Numbered from the stretch's first letter, positions 9,180 through 18,003 are shown. The stretch is DNA of 64,000 bases from Pseudonocardia kunmingensis (GCF_006716445.1 NZ_VFPA01000003.1:1302001-1366000), one strand, 5' to 3'. Numbers and translations are program-made. Notes: generated by a model from the letters alone, not told the origin.

Positions 9180-9243
9180 GACGCCGACCCTAGTGCCTCC
9201 CGCCGGGGGTTCGCCGGGGAAGGATCGGCTGAGCCGCAGGGGT

Positions 9244-9303
9244 GATCAGCGTCTGCGGTCGTAGGGACGCACCGGTGCGGTTCTGGCACCGCAGGCGCCG
9301 ATC
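9244..9303. repeat. Intergenic inverted repeat
   Basis: Arms 9244-9259 and 9288-9303 pair over 16 bp with two mismatches (core CTGCGGT/ACCGCAG). It sits in the 218-bp divergent region between the phosphotransferase and the next plus-strand gene, so it cannot be a simple terminator for either and may be regulatory. Confidence 0.5.
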
Positions 9304-9397
9304 ATGTCGACCGGCCACCCGCACGATTGGAGGGGCACGCTCGACCACATGACATCCAGCTGGCCTCCTCCGCGTCGGGACGACGGAGGCGATCGAT

Positions 9398-9757
9398 GTG
9401 CTTCCGGACCTCGACGTCACGGATCTGTCCTGGTCCCGTCCGGACGCAGCGGGGCTCCCCCGCCTGGCCGAACGGCGGCTCGAGCAGTTGCGCTCGCTGA
9501 CCTCGGCACCGCCGGCGTACCTCACCGAGCTCGGAGTGCGGGTCGAGGCGGTCGAGCTGACGAGCGCCGGCGTCGACTCGACCGTCGACATCGTGTTCAC
9601 GGCACCGGTGCGGCCGGGCCTGACGCTGGTCCGGACCGTCGAGCTGTTCGACGAGGTGGGGGCGCCGATCGAAGATCCCACGGATCTGCACGAGGACCTG
9701 AACAGCGGCTTCCTGCCACCCGCGTCCGCGGCGCAGGACGGCGTCCTGCACGTCTGA
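9398..9757 (+). CDS. Hypothetical protein
   Basis: 119 residues from GTG 9398, which has GGAGG at 9385-9389. The protein is soluble and beta-rich in the middle (VRVEAVELTSAGVDSTVDIVFTA) with an acidic C-terminus (DEVGAPIEDPTDLHEDLNSGF). I do not recognise a family. It lies 24 bp upstream of nadE on the same strand, and that gene has no clear ribosome binding site of its own, so co-transcription is plausible. Confidence 0.6.
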   Translation: MLPDLDVTDLSWSRPDAAGLPRLAERRLEQLRSLTSAPPAYLTELGVRVEAVELTSAGVDSTVDIVFTAPVRPGLTLVRTVELFDEVGAPIEDPTDLHEDLNSGFLPPASAAQDGVLHV

Positions 9758-9781
9758 TGCCGCTCCGGCAGACTCGCCGTC

Positions 9782-11833
9782 GTGGACTTCCGCTCCCCCT
9801 ACCGCCACGGCTTCCTGCGGGTCTCGGCCTGCACCCTCACGACGACGATCGCCCAACCGGCCGCGAACGCCGACGCGGTGCTGCGCCTCGCCCGGGAGTG
9901 CCACGACGACGGGGTCGGGCTCGCGGTCTTCCCCGAGCTGACGCTGTCGGGGTACTCGATCGAGGACATCCTGCTGCAGGACACGCTGCTCGACACCGTC
10001 GAGGAGGCGCTGGCGCAGGTGGTGGCCGGCTCGGCCGACCTGCTGCCGGTGCTGGTCGTCGGGGCGCCGCTGCGCCACCGGCACCGCGTCTACAACACCG
10101 CCGTCGTGATCCACCGCGGGCGTGTCCTCGGGGTGGCGCCGAAGTCGTACCTACCGAACTACCGGGAGTTCTACGAGCGGCGCCAGCTCGCACCCGGCGA
10201 CGACCAGCGCGGCACGATCCGGGTGGGCGGCGAGGACGTCCCGTTCGGGCCCGACCTGCTGTTCGAGGCCGCCGACGTGGCCGGGTTCGTGCTGCACGTC
10301 GAGGTGTGCGAGGACATGTTCGTGCCGGTGCCGCCCAGCGCGGAGGCCGCGCTCGCGGGCGCCACGGTGCTGGCGAACCTCTCGGGCAGCCCGATCACGG
10401 TGGGCCGCGCGGAGGACCGCTGCCTGCTCGCGCGCTCGGCGTCGTCGCGCTGCCTCGCCGCGTACGTGTACTCGGCGGCGGGCGAGGGCGAGTCCACCAC
10501 GGACCTGTCCTGGGACGGCCAGACGATGATCTGGGAGAACGGGGTGCTGCTCGCCGACACCGAGCGCTTCCCGCGGGGTCCGCGCCGGTCCGTGGCGGAC
10601 GTCGACCTGGACCTGCTGCGCAACGAGCGCGCCCGGATGGGCACCTTCGACGACAACCGCCGCCACCACGCCGCGCGGCTCGACGACTTCCGCCGGGTCC
10701 CGTTCCGGCTGGACCCGCCCGGCACGGACATCGGCCTGCGCCGCGAGATCGAGCGGTTCCCGTTCGTCCCGGCCGACGAGTCCCGGCTGGAGCAGGACTG
10801 CTACGAGGCCTACAGCATCCAGGTGGCCGGCCTGGAGCAGCGGATGCGCGCGATCAACCAGCCCAAGATCGTCATCGGGGTCTCGGGCGGGTTGGACTCG
10901 ACGCACGCGCTGATCGTCGCGGCGAAGGCGATGGACCGGGAGGGCCGCCCGCGCAGCGACATCCTCGGCTTCACGCTGCCCGGGTTCGCCACCGGCGACC
11001 GCACCAAGGGCAACGCCACCCGGCTCGCGGAGGCCCTCGGGATCACGTTCACCGAGCTCGACATCACCGAAACCGCGCGGCTCATGCTGAAGAACCTGGA
11101 GCACCCGTTCTCCCAGGGCGAGCCGGTGTACGACGTGACGTTCGAGAACGTGCAGGCCGGGCTGCGCACCGACTACCTGTTCCGCGCGGCCAACCAGCGC
11201 GGCGGCATCGTGCTCGGCACCGGCGACCTGTCCGAGCTGGCGCTGGGCTGGTCCACCTACGGGGTCGGCGACCAGATGTCGCACTACAACGTCAACGGCG
11301 GGGTGCCGAAGACGCTGATCCAGCACCTCATCCGCTGGGTCGTGTCGTCGGAGCAGTTCGACGAGGAGGTGGGCGCCGTGCTCACCGACGTCCTCGACAC
11401 CGAGATCACCCCGGAGCTGGTGCCCAGCGGCGAGGACGAGGAGGTGCAGAGCAGCGAGGCGAAGGTCGGGCCGTACGCGCTGCAGGACTTCAACCTCTTC
11501 CACGTCCTGCGCTACGGCTTCCGCCCGTCGAAGATCGCCTTCCTCGCCTGGCACGCCTGGCACGACCCGCAGGCCGGGGACTGGCCGCCCGGGTTCCCGG
11601 AGGACGAGCGGCCGTCCTACGGATTGGGCGAGATCAGGCACTGGCTGGAGGTGTTCGCGCAGCGCTTCTACGGGTTCAGCCAGTTCAAGCGCTCCGCGCT
11701 GCCGAACGGGCCGAAGGTGGCGGCGGGCGGGTCGCTGTCGCCGCGGGGCGACTGGCGGGCGCCGTCGGACATGTCGGCGGAGATCTGGCTTCAGGAGATC
11801 CACAGAGAGGTCCCGGCAGACTGGAAGTCGTGA
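9782..11833 (+). CDS. nadE: Glutamine-dependent NAD+ synthetase
   Basis: Last step of NAD+ biosynthesis: amidation of deamido-NAD+ with ammonia channelled from glutamine. The 683-residue protein has an N-terminal nitrilase-type glutaminase with Glu52, Lys121 and Cys176 in the same positions as the Mycobacterium tuberculosis enzyme. The C-terminal synthetase carries the PP-loop SGGLDSTHAL near residue 366 and GTGDLSELALGW. The GTG start at 9782 gives the family N-terminus (DFRSPYRHGFLRVSACT). A DUF218 protein overlaps its stop. Confidence 0.97.
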   Translation: MDFRSPYRHGFLRVSACTLTTTIAQPAANADAVLRLARECHDDGVGLAVFPELTLSGYSIEDILLQDTLLDTVEEALAQVVAGSADLLPVLVVGAPLRHRHRVYNTAVVIHRGRVLGVAPKSYLPNYREFYERRQLAPGDDQRGTIRVGGEDVPFGPDLLFEAADVAGFVLHVEVCEDMFVPVPPSAEAALAGATVLANLSGSPITVGRAEDRCLLARSASSRCLAAYVYSAAGEGESTTDLSWDGQTMIWENGVLLADTERFPRGPRRSVADVDLDLLRNERARMGTFDDNRRHHAARLDDFRRVPFRLDPPGTDIGLRREIERFPFVPADESRLEQDCYEAYSIQVAGLEQRMRAINQPKIVIGVSGGLDSTHALIVAAKAMDREGRPRSDILGFTLPGFATGDRTKGNATRLAEALGITFTELDITETARLMLKNLEHPFSQGEPVYDVTFENVQAGLRTDYLFRAANQRGGIVLGTGDLSELALGWSTYGVGDQMSHYNVNGGVPKTLIQHLIRWVVSSEQFDEEVGAVLTDVLDTEITPELVPSGEDEEVQSSEAKVGPYALQDFNLFHVLRYGFRPSKIAFLAWHAWHDPQAGDWPPGFPEDERPSYGLGEIRHWLEVFAQRFYGFSQFKRSALPNGPKVAAGGSLSPRGDWRAPSDMSAEIWLQEIHREVPADWKS

Positions 11834-12495
11834 GCCGGAGACTCTGGTCCCTCGCGGTGCTGCTGGCGCCGCTGCTCGTCGCCACGCCACTGGCCTGGTT
11901 CGCCGTGTCCACCGACAGCAGGCGGACCACGGCCGACCGCGCCGAGGCGCGGCCCGTCGCGATCGTGCTCGGCGCGGGGCTGCGCCGGGACGGGCGCCCG
12001 ACCCTGCTGCTCGCCCGGCGCCTGGACGTCGCCGCCGACCTGTACCACCGCGGCACGGTCGACGCGGTGCTGGTCACCGGGGCCGACGACGAGCCCGGCT
12101 CCATGCGCCGCTACCTGCAGACCGCGGGCGTTCCCGCGGCGAAGATCGTGGAGGACGACGCCGGGTTCCGCACCTGGGACTCGTGCGTCCGGGCGCACGA
12201 GGTGTACGGCGTGCGCTCGGCGATCGTCGTGACGCAGGCGTTCCACCTGCCGCGCGCGGTGGTCCTCTGCCGCGCCGCGGGAATCGACGCCGCCGGCGTC
12301 GGCGACCCGAGCCTGCCCGCGCGCCGCTCCGCCACCGTGTACGGCTGGCTGCGGGAGGTACCGGCCGCGGTCAAGGCCCTCGGCGACACGCTCTTCCGGC
12401 CGGCGCCGCAGCGGCTCGGACCGCCGACGGCCGCCCTGGCCGACGCCGTGGCCGCCCCGCGCCTTCGCACTCAGGACGCCGGCCGCAGCTCGTGA
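11830..12495 (+). CDS. SanA/YdcF-like (DUF218) membrane-anchored protein
   Basis: 221-residue protein with an N-terminal signal anchor (LWSLAVLLAPLLVATPLAWFA) and an extracytoplasmic DUF218 domain: AIVLGAGLRRDGRPTLLLARR, then VLVTGADDEPGS, then a WDSCVRA segment and AIVVTQAFHLPRAV. SanA-type proteins affect envelope permeability and vancomycin tolerance in enterobacteria; the reaction is unknown. GTG 11830 overlaps the nadE stop by 4 nt, so translation is coupled, although no functional link to NAD synthesis is established. Confidence 0.85.
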   Translation: MSRRLWSLAVLLAPLLVATPLAWFAVSTDSRRTTADRAEARPVAIVLGAGLRRDGRPTLLLARRLDVAADLYHRGTVDAVLVTGADDEPGSMRRYLQTAGVPAAKIVEDDAGFRTWDSCVRAHEVYGVRSAIVVTQAFHLPRAVVLCRAAGIDAAGVGDPSLPARRSATVYGWLREVPAAVKALGDTLFRPAPQRLGPPTAALADAVAAPRLRTQDAGRSS

Positions 12496-12563
12496 TCCTG
12501 CTGCGCCCGGCCCTGGTGGCCGCGGCGCTCGGAATCGTCGGACGCCGTTCGTAGCGTGCTCCC

Positions 12564-13208
12564 GTGCTGCAGCCTTCCGACCTCGAGACGGTCCGCGAAT
12601 CCTACGATCGAGTCGCCGATGCCTATGTGGAGCTCGCCATGGGCCGGTTGGAGCCCGAGCCGTGGCTACGGGCCGTGCTCGCCGCGTTCGCCGAGTCCGT
12701 CCGCGGCCTCGGCCCGGTCCTGGACGTCGGTTGCGGCCCCGGCACCGTCACCGCGCACCTCACCGGGCTCGGTCTGGACGCCTCGGGCGTCGACCTGTCG
12801 CCGCGCATGGTCGAGCACGCCCGCCGGCAGTACCCCGACCTGCGGTTCTCCGTCGCCTCGGCCACCGAGCTCGACCTCGCGCCGGCCTCGCTCGGCGGCG
12901 TGCTCGGCTGGTGGTCGCTGTTCAACCTCCCGCGGGAGGCGCTGCCCGGGGTGTTGGCGGCCTTCGCCGAGGCGCTCGTCCCCGGCGGCCAGGCGCTGGT
13001 CGGCACGCACGTCGGCGAGGGCGACATCGCGCGCACCGAGGGGTACGGCGGCCTTCCGGTGTCCTGGACGACCCACCTGTACCGTCCCGAGGAGCTCACC
13101 GGGATGCTGGTCGACGCCGGCCTCGAGGTGGTCGCCGACCTGCGGCTGCCGGCACAGCCACCGTCCCTGCGCCCGCAGGTGCTGCTCGCCGCGCGGCGCC
13201 CGGCCTGA
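12564..13208 (+). CDS. Class I SAM-dependent methyltransferase
   Basis: 214-residue Rossmann-fold methyltransferase. Motif I is LDVGCGPGTVTAHL (about residue 54), motif II SGVDLSPRMVEHAR, and the post-motif region LGWWSLFNLPREALPGVLAAF. The N-terminus ESYDRVADAYVEL is typical of the Methyltransf_25/UbiE-like group. The substrate cannot be deduced. It starts at GTG 12564 and is followed by a strong bidirectional hairpin, so it ends its transcript. Confidence 0.85.
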   Translation: MLQPSDLETVRESYDRVADAYVELAMGRLEPEPWLRAVLAAFAESVRGLGPVLDVGCGPGTVTAHLTGLGLDASGVDLSPRMVEHARRQYPDLRFSVASATELDLAPASLGGVLGWWSLFNLPREALPGVLAAFAEALVPGGQALVGTHVGEGDIARTEGYGGLPVSWTTHLYRPEELTGMLVDAGLEVVADLRLPAQPPSLRPQVLLAARRPA

Positions 13209-13214
13209 TCTGCA

Positions 13215-13260
13215 GTATCGGTTGCCCATTGCTGTCCGCACGACAACGGGCAACCGATAC
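13215..13260. terminator. Perfect 13-bp hairpin, bidirectional terminator
   Basis: GTATCGGTTGCCC at 13215-13227 is exactly complementary to 13248-13260, and pairing continues inward past one mismatch (TTG/CAA). It lies between two convergent genes ending at 13208 and 13267, the expected place for a shared terminator. Confidence 0.8.
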
Positions 13261-13266
13261 CGCGGA

Positions 13267-13803
13267 TCACGAGCCGGTCGCCGCCCCGTCGAGCAGCCGC
13301 TGCGGCTCGCTCGCGTAGACCGTCATCCAGGTCGGCCGCAGCCGGAAGTAGACCACGTCGGACCAGTCGAACCCCGTGTCGCCGTAGATGCCGTACAGGT
13401 ACTCGCGGATCTGCGGCCAGTCCGGGTCGGCGGGCCCGTCCACCGGGTTGAGCTCCTCGGCGACGCCGTGGACGAAGACGCCCAGCTCCTCCCCGCGCAG
13501 GTGCGCGACGCTCGCCGCGGGCCGCGCGCGGAGGTGCCGCGCCTTCGCGGCGCCCCGGCTCGTGCCGAACACCCAGCGACCGTGCAGGAAGTGGCCGTCC
13601 ACGGCGCTCACGCGCGGCTCGCCCTGCGCCGTGACCGTGGACAGGACCAGGACGCACATGCCGGTGAGCACGCGCACCGCCTGCGCGGCGTCCAGGCTGC
13701 GCTCGCCCGGCGTGATGATCGACTTCAGGTGCGCGGTCGACCGCGCGAGGGACTGGTCGATGAGGGTCTGCAGGTCCCGGATCTCCGGCTCGGTCTCGTA
13801 CAC
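13267..13803 (-). CDS. Pyridoxamine 5'-phosphate oxidase-fold protein
   Basis: 178-residue split-barrel flavin-binding protein. The barrel core includes GMCVLVLSTVTAQGEPRVSAV, then GHFLHGRWVFGTSRGAAKARHLRARPAASV and VFVHGVAEEL. This arrangement is typical of actinobacterial PNPOx-like or F420/FMN-binding proteins and not of true PdxH. The C-terminal IYGDTGFDWSDVVYFRLRPTWM resembles the general-stress FMN-binding group. Starts at ATG 13803. Cofactor and substrate are inferred from fold only. Confidence 0.8.
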   Translation of the reverse strand: MYETEPEIRDLQTLIDQSLARSTAHLKSIITPGERSLDAAQAVRVLTGMCVLVLSTVTAQGEPRVSAVDGHFLHGRWVFGTSRGAAKARHLRARPAASVAHLRGEELGVFVHGVAEELNPVDGPADPDWPQIREYLYGIYGDTGFDWSDVVYFRLRPTWMTVYASEPQRLLDGAATGS

Positions 13804-13914
13804 GCGTCGAGCATGACGGTGGTCCCTGACAGATCACGTCAAGGAAACCGGGATCACGTCAGCGGGTCGGCGCGCCGCCCCGGCGGGCCGGCCTGCCCTC
13901 GCCATCCTGACTCC

Positions 13915-14652
13915 GTGCGAGCTCGCGGCGTGGCGTTCCTGGCGACGGTGGTCCTCGCCGCCGGTCTGGCGACCGGGTGCTCGGGGATCACGATCGAACC
14001 GGTGTCGCAGGCCCCGGCGTCCGGTGACGCCGCCGCCGCGCTGGCCGCGCTGCCGGTCAAGGGGCGGGCACCCCGCACGGGGTACGACCGCGACGAGTTC
14101 GGGCAGCGCTGGGCCGACGTCGACCGGAACGGCTGCGACCAGCGCAACGACGTGCTCGCCCGGGACCTCGTCGACGAGGCGTTCCGCGCGGGCACGCGGG
14201 AGTGCGTCGTGCTCAACGGCCGGCTCGCCGACCCGTACACGGGACGGACGATCGACTTCACCCGCGGGCAGGGCACGAGCGACGACGTGCAGATCGACCA
14301 CGTCGTCGCGCTGTCGAACGCCTGGCAGACCGGCGCGCAGCAGCTGGCCCCCGACACGCGCGAGCTGCTCGGGAACGACCCGCTCAACCTGCTCGCCGTG
14401 GACGGCCCGACGAACGCGTCCAAGGGTGACGGCGACGCCGCGACGTGGCTCCCGCCGGTCCGCGGCTACCGGTGCGCCTACGTGGCCCGGCAGGTGGCGG
14501 TGAAGAGCAAGTACGGGCTGTGGGTGACGAGCGCCGAACGCGAGGCGATCGCGCGGATCCTGACCGGCTGCCCGGGCGAACCGCTGCCCGCGGACCCGGC
14601 GGTCCCGGCGCCCACCGAGGAGCTGCGGGCCCTGCGGAGCGGCACCGGGTGA
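13915..14652 (+). CDS. Exported HNH/DUF1524-type nuclease lipoprotein
   Basis: 245 residues from GTG 13915. A short signal peptide ends in the lipobox LATGC (Cys22). The mature part has the DUF1524/HNH-like metal finger: DDVQIDHVVALSNAWQTGA, then LGNDPLNLLAVDGPTNASKGDGD and TWLPP, with the nearby CxxxY motif (RGYRCAYVARQVAVKSKYGL). Homologues are secreted DNases of actinobacteria, and nutrient scavenging or DNA degradation outside the membrane is the likely role. Family membership is well supported; activity is inferred. Confidence 0.85.
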   Translation: MRARGVAFLATVVLAAGLATGCSGITIEPVSQAPASGDAAAALAALPVKGRAPRTGYDRDEFGQRWADVDRNGCDQRNDVLARDLVDEAFRAGTRECVVLNGRLADPYTGRTIDFTRGQGTSDDVQIDHVVALSNAWQTGAQQLAPDTRELLGNDPLNLLAVDGPTNASKGDGDAATWLPPVRGYRCAYVARQVAVKSKYGLWVTSAEREAIARILTGCPGEPLPADPAVPAPTEELRALRSGTG

Positions 14653-14709
14653 CACCGGACCGGGAGCGGCCCGCCGGCGCTCGTGCGGCGGCGGGCCGGG
14701 GTGGTCGGC

Positions 14710-14940
14710 TCAGCGGGCGAGGCGCCGGGCCAGCATCTCCTTGCCCTGCTCGGCGCCCTTGCGGCTCTCGCCCTGGGCGCGGCGGAAGAACTCGGCCAGC
14801 TCGTCGTCGCCGTCGCGCTCGGCGTCCTGGCAGTACTGCTCGAGGCGCAGCGCGTTGCTCAGGCAGGCCTCGGTGAACCAGATGATGTTGTAGTCCTTGT
14901 CCTTGGTGCCGGTGACCTGACCGGTCTCGGAGGTCGACAT
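14710..14940 (-). CDS. Small conserved-looking hydrophilic protein
   Basis: 76 residues, no signal or membrane segment. It starts GTKDKDYNIIWFTEACL after a short polar tail and continues as a charged amphipathic helix (YCQDAERDGDDELAEFFRRAQ). The pattern recalls a small family seen in many actinobacteria and cyanobacteria, without assigned function. Its promoter region is shared with the divergent iron-binding lipoprotein and its IdeR-like box. Confidence 0.65.
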   Translation of the reverse strand: MSTSETGQVTGTKDKDYNIIWFTEACLSNALRLEQYCQDAERDGDDELAEFFRRAQGESRKGAEQGKEMLARRLAR

Positions 14941-15034
14941 CGGATCCCTCTCGTCGTCGGTTGGCCGTACCCGACCGAGGTACCCGCCGTGACGCCCGGC
15001 ACACGGGGTCCGCGACGACCGCCCGCCGCGGCGG

Positions 15035-15053
15035 CCAGGTTAGGCTTCCCTCT
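15035..15053 (+). promoter_or_regulatory. IdeR/DmdR-like iron box
   Basis: AGGTTAGGCTTCCCT (15037-15051) matches 13 of 19 positions of the DtxR/IdeR consensus TTAGGTTAGSCTAACCTAA, including the whole central TTAGGCT. It lies 24-40 bp upstream of an iron-siderophore binding protein, and a nearly identical box precedes the second one at 18840. Repression under iron sufficiency is the expected effect. Confidence 0.65.
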
Positions 15054-15074
15054 CATTCGTGGAAAGGACGGGCC

Positions 15075-16070
15075 ATGGGCCGGATCGGTGCGACGCTCGG
15101 TTCCCTCGCTGCACTGGGGGTGCTCCTCGGGACGGCCGCCTGCGGTGGCGCCGCGCCGGAGCAGGCGCCGGCCGCGCCCGCCGACGCCCCCGGTTTCCCG
15201 CGCGCGGTCGCCCACGCGATGGGCGAGACCGAGATCCCGGAGCGTCCGGAGCGGGTGGTGGCGCTGGACAACACCCTGTCCGGCGCCGTGCTGCTGCTCG
15301 GCACCGAGCTCGTCGGCTACACCACGCTGCAGGCCGCCGACGAGCCGCTGCCGTCCTACCTCGGCGCCGACGCGGAGCGCTTCGGTGCGAACGCCGTGCC
15401 GGTCGGGATGCTCACCAGCCCGAGCCTGGAGGCGATCGCCGCCCTCGAGCCGGACGTCATCCTGTCGGCGAAGGTCCGCCACGCCGACCTCTACGACGAG
15501 CTGAGCCGCATCGCGCCCACCGTGTTCTCCGAGACCACCGGCTCCACCTGGAAGGACAACATCCGGCTCACGGGACAGGTGCTCGGCTCGGAGGCGCAGG
15601 CCGAGGAGGCGATCACCGCGTTCGAGGCCCGCGCCCAGCGGGTGGGCGACGGGATCCGCGCGGCCACCGGCACCAACCCGGTCGTCTCCGTCGTCCGGTT
15701 CGTGGACGGGCCGGCACGCCTCTACACCGAGAGCACCTACTCCGGGGTGGTCCTCGCCGACGCCGGGCTGGCGCGCCCCCCGTCGCAGCAGGGCGGCGAC
15801 CAGACCAGCGCGGGCCAGGTGGAGATCAGCGAGGAGCGGATCCTCGACGCGGACGCCGACCACATCTTCGTGACCACCTACCCGGACGGCGCCGGCGCGT
15901 CGGATGCCACCCGGGCGCGGTTCACCGCCAACCCGCTGTGGGGCGAGCTCACGGGGCAGATCCACGAGGTTCCCGACCTGACCTGGATGAGCGCCGTCGG
16001 CATGCAGGGCGCGCACGCGATCCTCGACGACCTCGCCGCGACCTTCGACGTGGACCCGGCGCGCGACTGA
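15075..16070 (+). CDS. Iron-siderophore ABC transporter binding lipoprotein
   Basis: 331 residues with signal peptide and lipobox (LGTAAC, Cys23), then a class III (FecB/FepB-like) periplasmic-binding fold: PERPERVVALDNTLSGAVLLLG, LEALAALEPDVIL-type helix (IAALEPDVILSAKV), TEVSTSTWKDN equivalent (TTGSTWKDNIRLTGQVL) and a C-terminal WMSAVGMQGAHAILDDLAATF. ATG 15075 follows GGAAAGGA. An IdeR-like box lies just upstream. No permease or ATPase for iron is nearby, so it must use components encoded elsewhere. It shares domain plan with the protein at 18880. Confidence 0.88.
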   Translation: MGRIGATLGSLAALGVLLGTAACGGAAPEQAPAAPADAPGFPRAVAHAMGETEIPERPERVVALDNTLSGAVLLLGTELVGYTTLQAADEPLPSYLGADAERFGANAVPVGMLTSPSLEAIAALEPDVILSAKVRHADLYDELSRIAPTVFSETTGSTWKDNIRLTGQVLGSEAQAEEAITAFEARAQRVGDGIRAATGTNPVVSVVRFVDGPARLYTESTYSGVVLADAGLARPPSQQGGDQTSAGQVEISEERILDADADHIFVTTYPDGAGASDATRARFTANPLWGELTGQIHEVPDLTWMSAVGMQGAHAILDDLAATFDVDPARD

Positions 16071-16145
16071 CGGCTCCCGCTGTCACCGATCACACAGCCG
16101 CGTGAGTTGCACACCTCTGTACCGCCCCGGTTCACTGGTCGGGAC

Positions 16146-16238
16146 ATGAGTGCTGCCGCGCCACCCTGCCTGTTGACCCGCCGTCGCGTGGTCGACCAGT
16201 GCCGGCGCACCGCCACGGGCTGTCGCCCGCGCGGTTGA
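16146..16238 (+). CDS. Cys-containing leader peptide upstream of metNIQ
   Basis: A 30-codon reading frame, MSAAAPPCLLTRRRVVDQCR followed by RTATGCRPRG and a stop, ending 58 bp before metN. The pattern LLTRRRxVDxCR...CR is like the short putative leader peptides that precede sulfur-metabolism genes in many actinobacteria. Cys codons fall at positions 8, 19 and 26. A small CGGGC/GCCCG hairpin is embedded at its end (about 16216-16229). Translation-coupled attenuation by cysteine or methionine supply is the likely role (inference). No alternative SAM riboswitch consensus is visible. Confidence 0.6.
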   Translation: MSAAAPPCLLTRRRVVDQCRRTATGCRPRG

Positions 16239-16296
16239 CCCACTCCTCCCACCCCCACCTGCGCGCGTCGGCGATCCCGGCGTGCCTGGAGCACCC

Positions 16297-17295
16297 GTGA
16301 TCTCGGTCGAACACCTGACCAAGGCATTCCCCGGCCCGACCGGCCCGCTGCGCGCCCTCGACGACGTCAGCCTCGAGGTCCCCGCCGGCACCGTCTGCGG
16401 TGTCGTCGGGCCCAGCGGCGCGGGCAAGTCCACGCTGGCGCGCTGCATCCCGCTGCTGGAGCGGCCCGACTCGGGCGCGGTCCGGGTGGACGGCACCGAC
16501 CTCGTCGCGCTGCGCGGCGGGGCGCTGCGGGACGCGCGCCGGCGGATCGGCGTCGTACCGCAGGGCGACTCGCTGCTGCGCCAGCGCTCCGTCGCCGGCA
16601 ACGTGGCGCTGCCTCTGGAGGCCGCCGGGGCCGACCGCGCGGAGCGGCGGGTGCGGGTCGGGGAGCTGCTGGAGCTGGTCGGCCTCGCCGACAAGGCCGC
16701 GGCCTACCCCGACCAGCTCTCCGGCGGCCAGCGCCAGCGCGTGGCCGTGGCCCGCGCGCTCGCAGCCCGTCCGCGGGTGCTGCTGGCCGACGAGCCGACC
16801 TCCGCCCTGGACCCCACGACCACCGCGTCCGTGCTCGACGTGCTGGAGCGGGCGCGGGTCGAGCTCGGGGTCACCGTCCTCGTGGTCACCCACGACATGT
16901 TCGTGGTGCGCCGCATCTGCGCGACGATCGCGGTCCTCGACCACGGGCGTGTCGTCGAGCACGGGTCGGTGCTGGACCTGGTGACCCGCCCGGGTAGCCG
17001 CGCCGCGACGGCGCTGCTGCCCCCGCTCGACGACGCGCTCCTCCCCGACCGCGGGGTGGTCGCCGACGTCGTGCTCACCGGGGACGCCGCGGCGAGCCCG
17101 CTGCTGTCCGGCACCGCCACGCGCCACGGCGCCGAGCTCACGCTGCTCGGCGGCGGGTTCACCGACCTCGCGGGAGTGCCCGTGGCGCGGTTCCGGATCG
17201 GGCTGGACGGCGGCGGGGCCGACGCCGCACTGGCCACGCTGGCCGACGCGGGCGCCGCGGTCGAGCGCGTCCCGACCCCGGTGGTGGTGGCATGA
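16297..17295 (+). CDS. metN: Methionine ABC transporter ATPase
   Basis: Energising subunit of the MetNIQ D/L-methionine importer, 332 residues. Walker A GPSGAGKST, signature LSGGQRQRVAVARAL, Walker B VLLADEPTSALDP and the switch His (VVTHDM) are all present. The last 80 residues form the NIL regulatory domain, which binds methionine and inhibits transport when the cytosolic pool is full. GTG 16297 with GGAG 6 nt upstream gives the usual start ISVEHLTKAF; an in-frame GTG at 16282 lacks a ribosome binding site. Overlaps metI by 4 nt. Confidence 0.95.
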   Translation: MISVEHLTKAFPGPTGPLRALDDVSLEVPAGTVCGVVGPSGAGKSTLARCIPLLERPDSGAVRVDGTDLVALRGGALRDARRRIGVVPQGDSLLRQRSVAGNVALPLEAAGADRAERRVRVGELLELVGLADKAAAYPDQLSGGQRQRVAVARALAARPRVLLADEPTSALDPTTTASVLDVLERARVELGVTVLVVTHDMFVVRRICATIAVLDHGRVVEHGSVLDLVTRPGSRAATALLPPLDDALLPDRGVVADVVLTGDAAASPLLSGTATRHGAELTLLGGGFTDLAGVPVARFRIGLDGGGADAALATLADAGAAVERVPTPVVVA

Positions 17296-17978
17296 GCCGC
17301 GAGCCGACGGCCTGGGCCGAGGTGGTCGACCTGCTCGTGCCCGCGACCGGTGAGACCCTCTACATGGTCGGCGTGTCGACGGTGCTGGCCGCGGTGTTCG
17401 GCATCCCGCTCGGGGTGCTGCTGCACCTCACCGCGCCCGGCGGGCTGCACCCGCGGCCCGCCGTGCACCGCGTGCTCGGCGCGGTGGTCGACCTCGGCCG
17501 GGCGATGCCGTTCCTGGTGCTGCTCGTGCTGCTGCTGTCGGTCACCCGGTTCCTGGTCGGCTCGACGATCGGCCCGACCGCGGCGATCGTGCCCCTCGCG
17601 GTGGGGGCGATCCCGTTCGTCGGGCGGCTCGTCCAGAACGTGCTGGCCGAGGTGCACGTCGCGGTCGTCGAGGCCGCGGTGACGACCGGCGCGACCACGT
17701 GGAAGATCGTCCGCAGCGTCCTGCTGCGGGAGTCCGTGCCCGCGCTGCTCGGTGCCATCGGCGTCACCGCGATCACGCTCGTCGGCTACTCCGCGATGGC
17801 AGGCGTCGTCGGCGGCGGTGGCCTCGGCGACGTCGCCGTGCGGATCGGCTACCAGCGCTTCGACGACCGCGTGCTGTGGAGCACCGTGCTCGTCCTCGCC
17901 GTGCTGACCTCCCTGGTCCAGCTCGGTTTCACCCTCGCGGCCCGGCGGCTCGACCGCCGCCGGCACGCGTCTGCCTGA
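17292..17978 (+). CDS. metI: Methionine ABC transporter permease
   Basis: 228-residue membrane subunit with five hydrophobic helices and the coupling-helix motif around EVHVAVVEAAVTTGATTWKIVRSVLL (EAA loop), followed by the typical ITLVGYSAMAGVVGGGGLGDVA. ATG 17292 overlaps the metN stop (ATGA), and metQ follows after 25 bp, giving the standard metNIQ order. Confidence 0.95.
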   Translation: MSREPTAWAEVVDLLVPATGETLYMVGVSTVLAAVFGIPLGVLLHLTAPGGLHPRPAVHRVLGAVVDLGRAMPFLVLLVLLLSVTRFLVGSTIGPTAAIVPLAVGAIPFVGRLVQNVLAEVHVAVVEAAVTTGATTWKIVRSVLLRESVPALLGAIGVTAITLVGYSAMAGVVGGGGLGDVAVRIGYQRFDDRVLWSTVLVLAVLTSLVQLGFTLAARRLDRRRHASA

Positions 17979-18003
17979 CCTTCCCGGAAGGACCCCGCCC
18001 GTC

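Noticed and set aside
16071..16296. SAM riboswitch upstream of metN
   Set aside because: I compared it by memory with SAM-I and SAM-IV cores (GCCGGCAACC-type segments and pseudoknot) and found no match; the leader peptide explains the region better.
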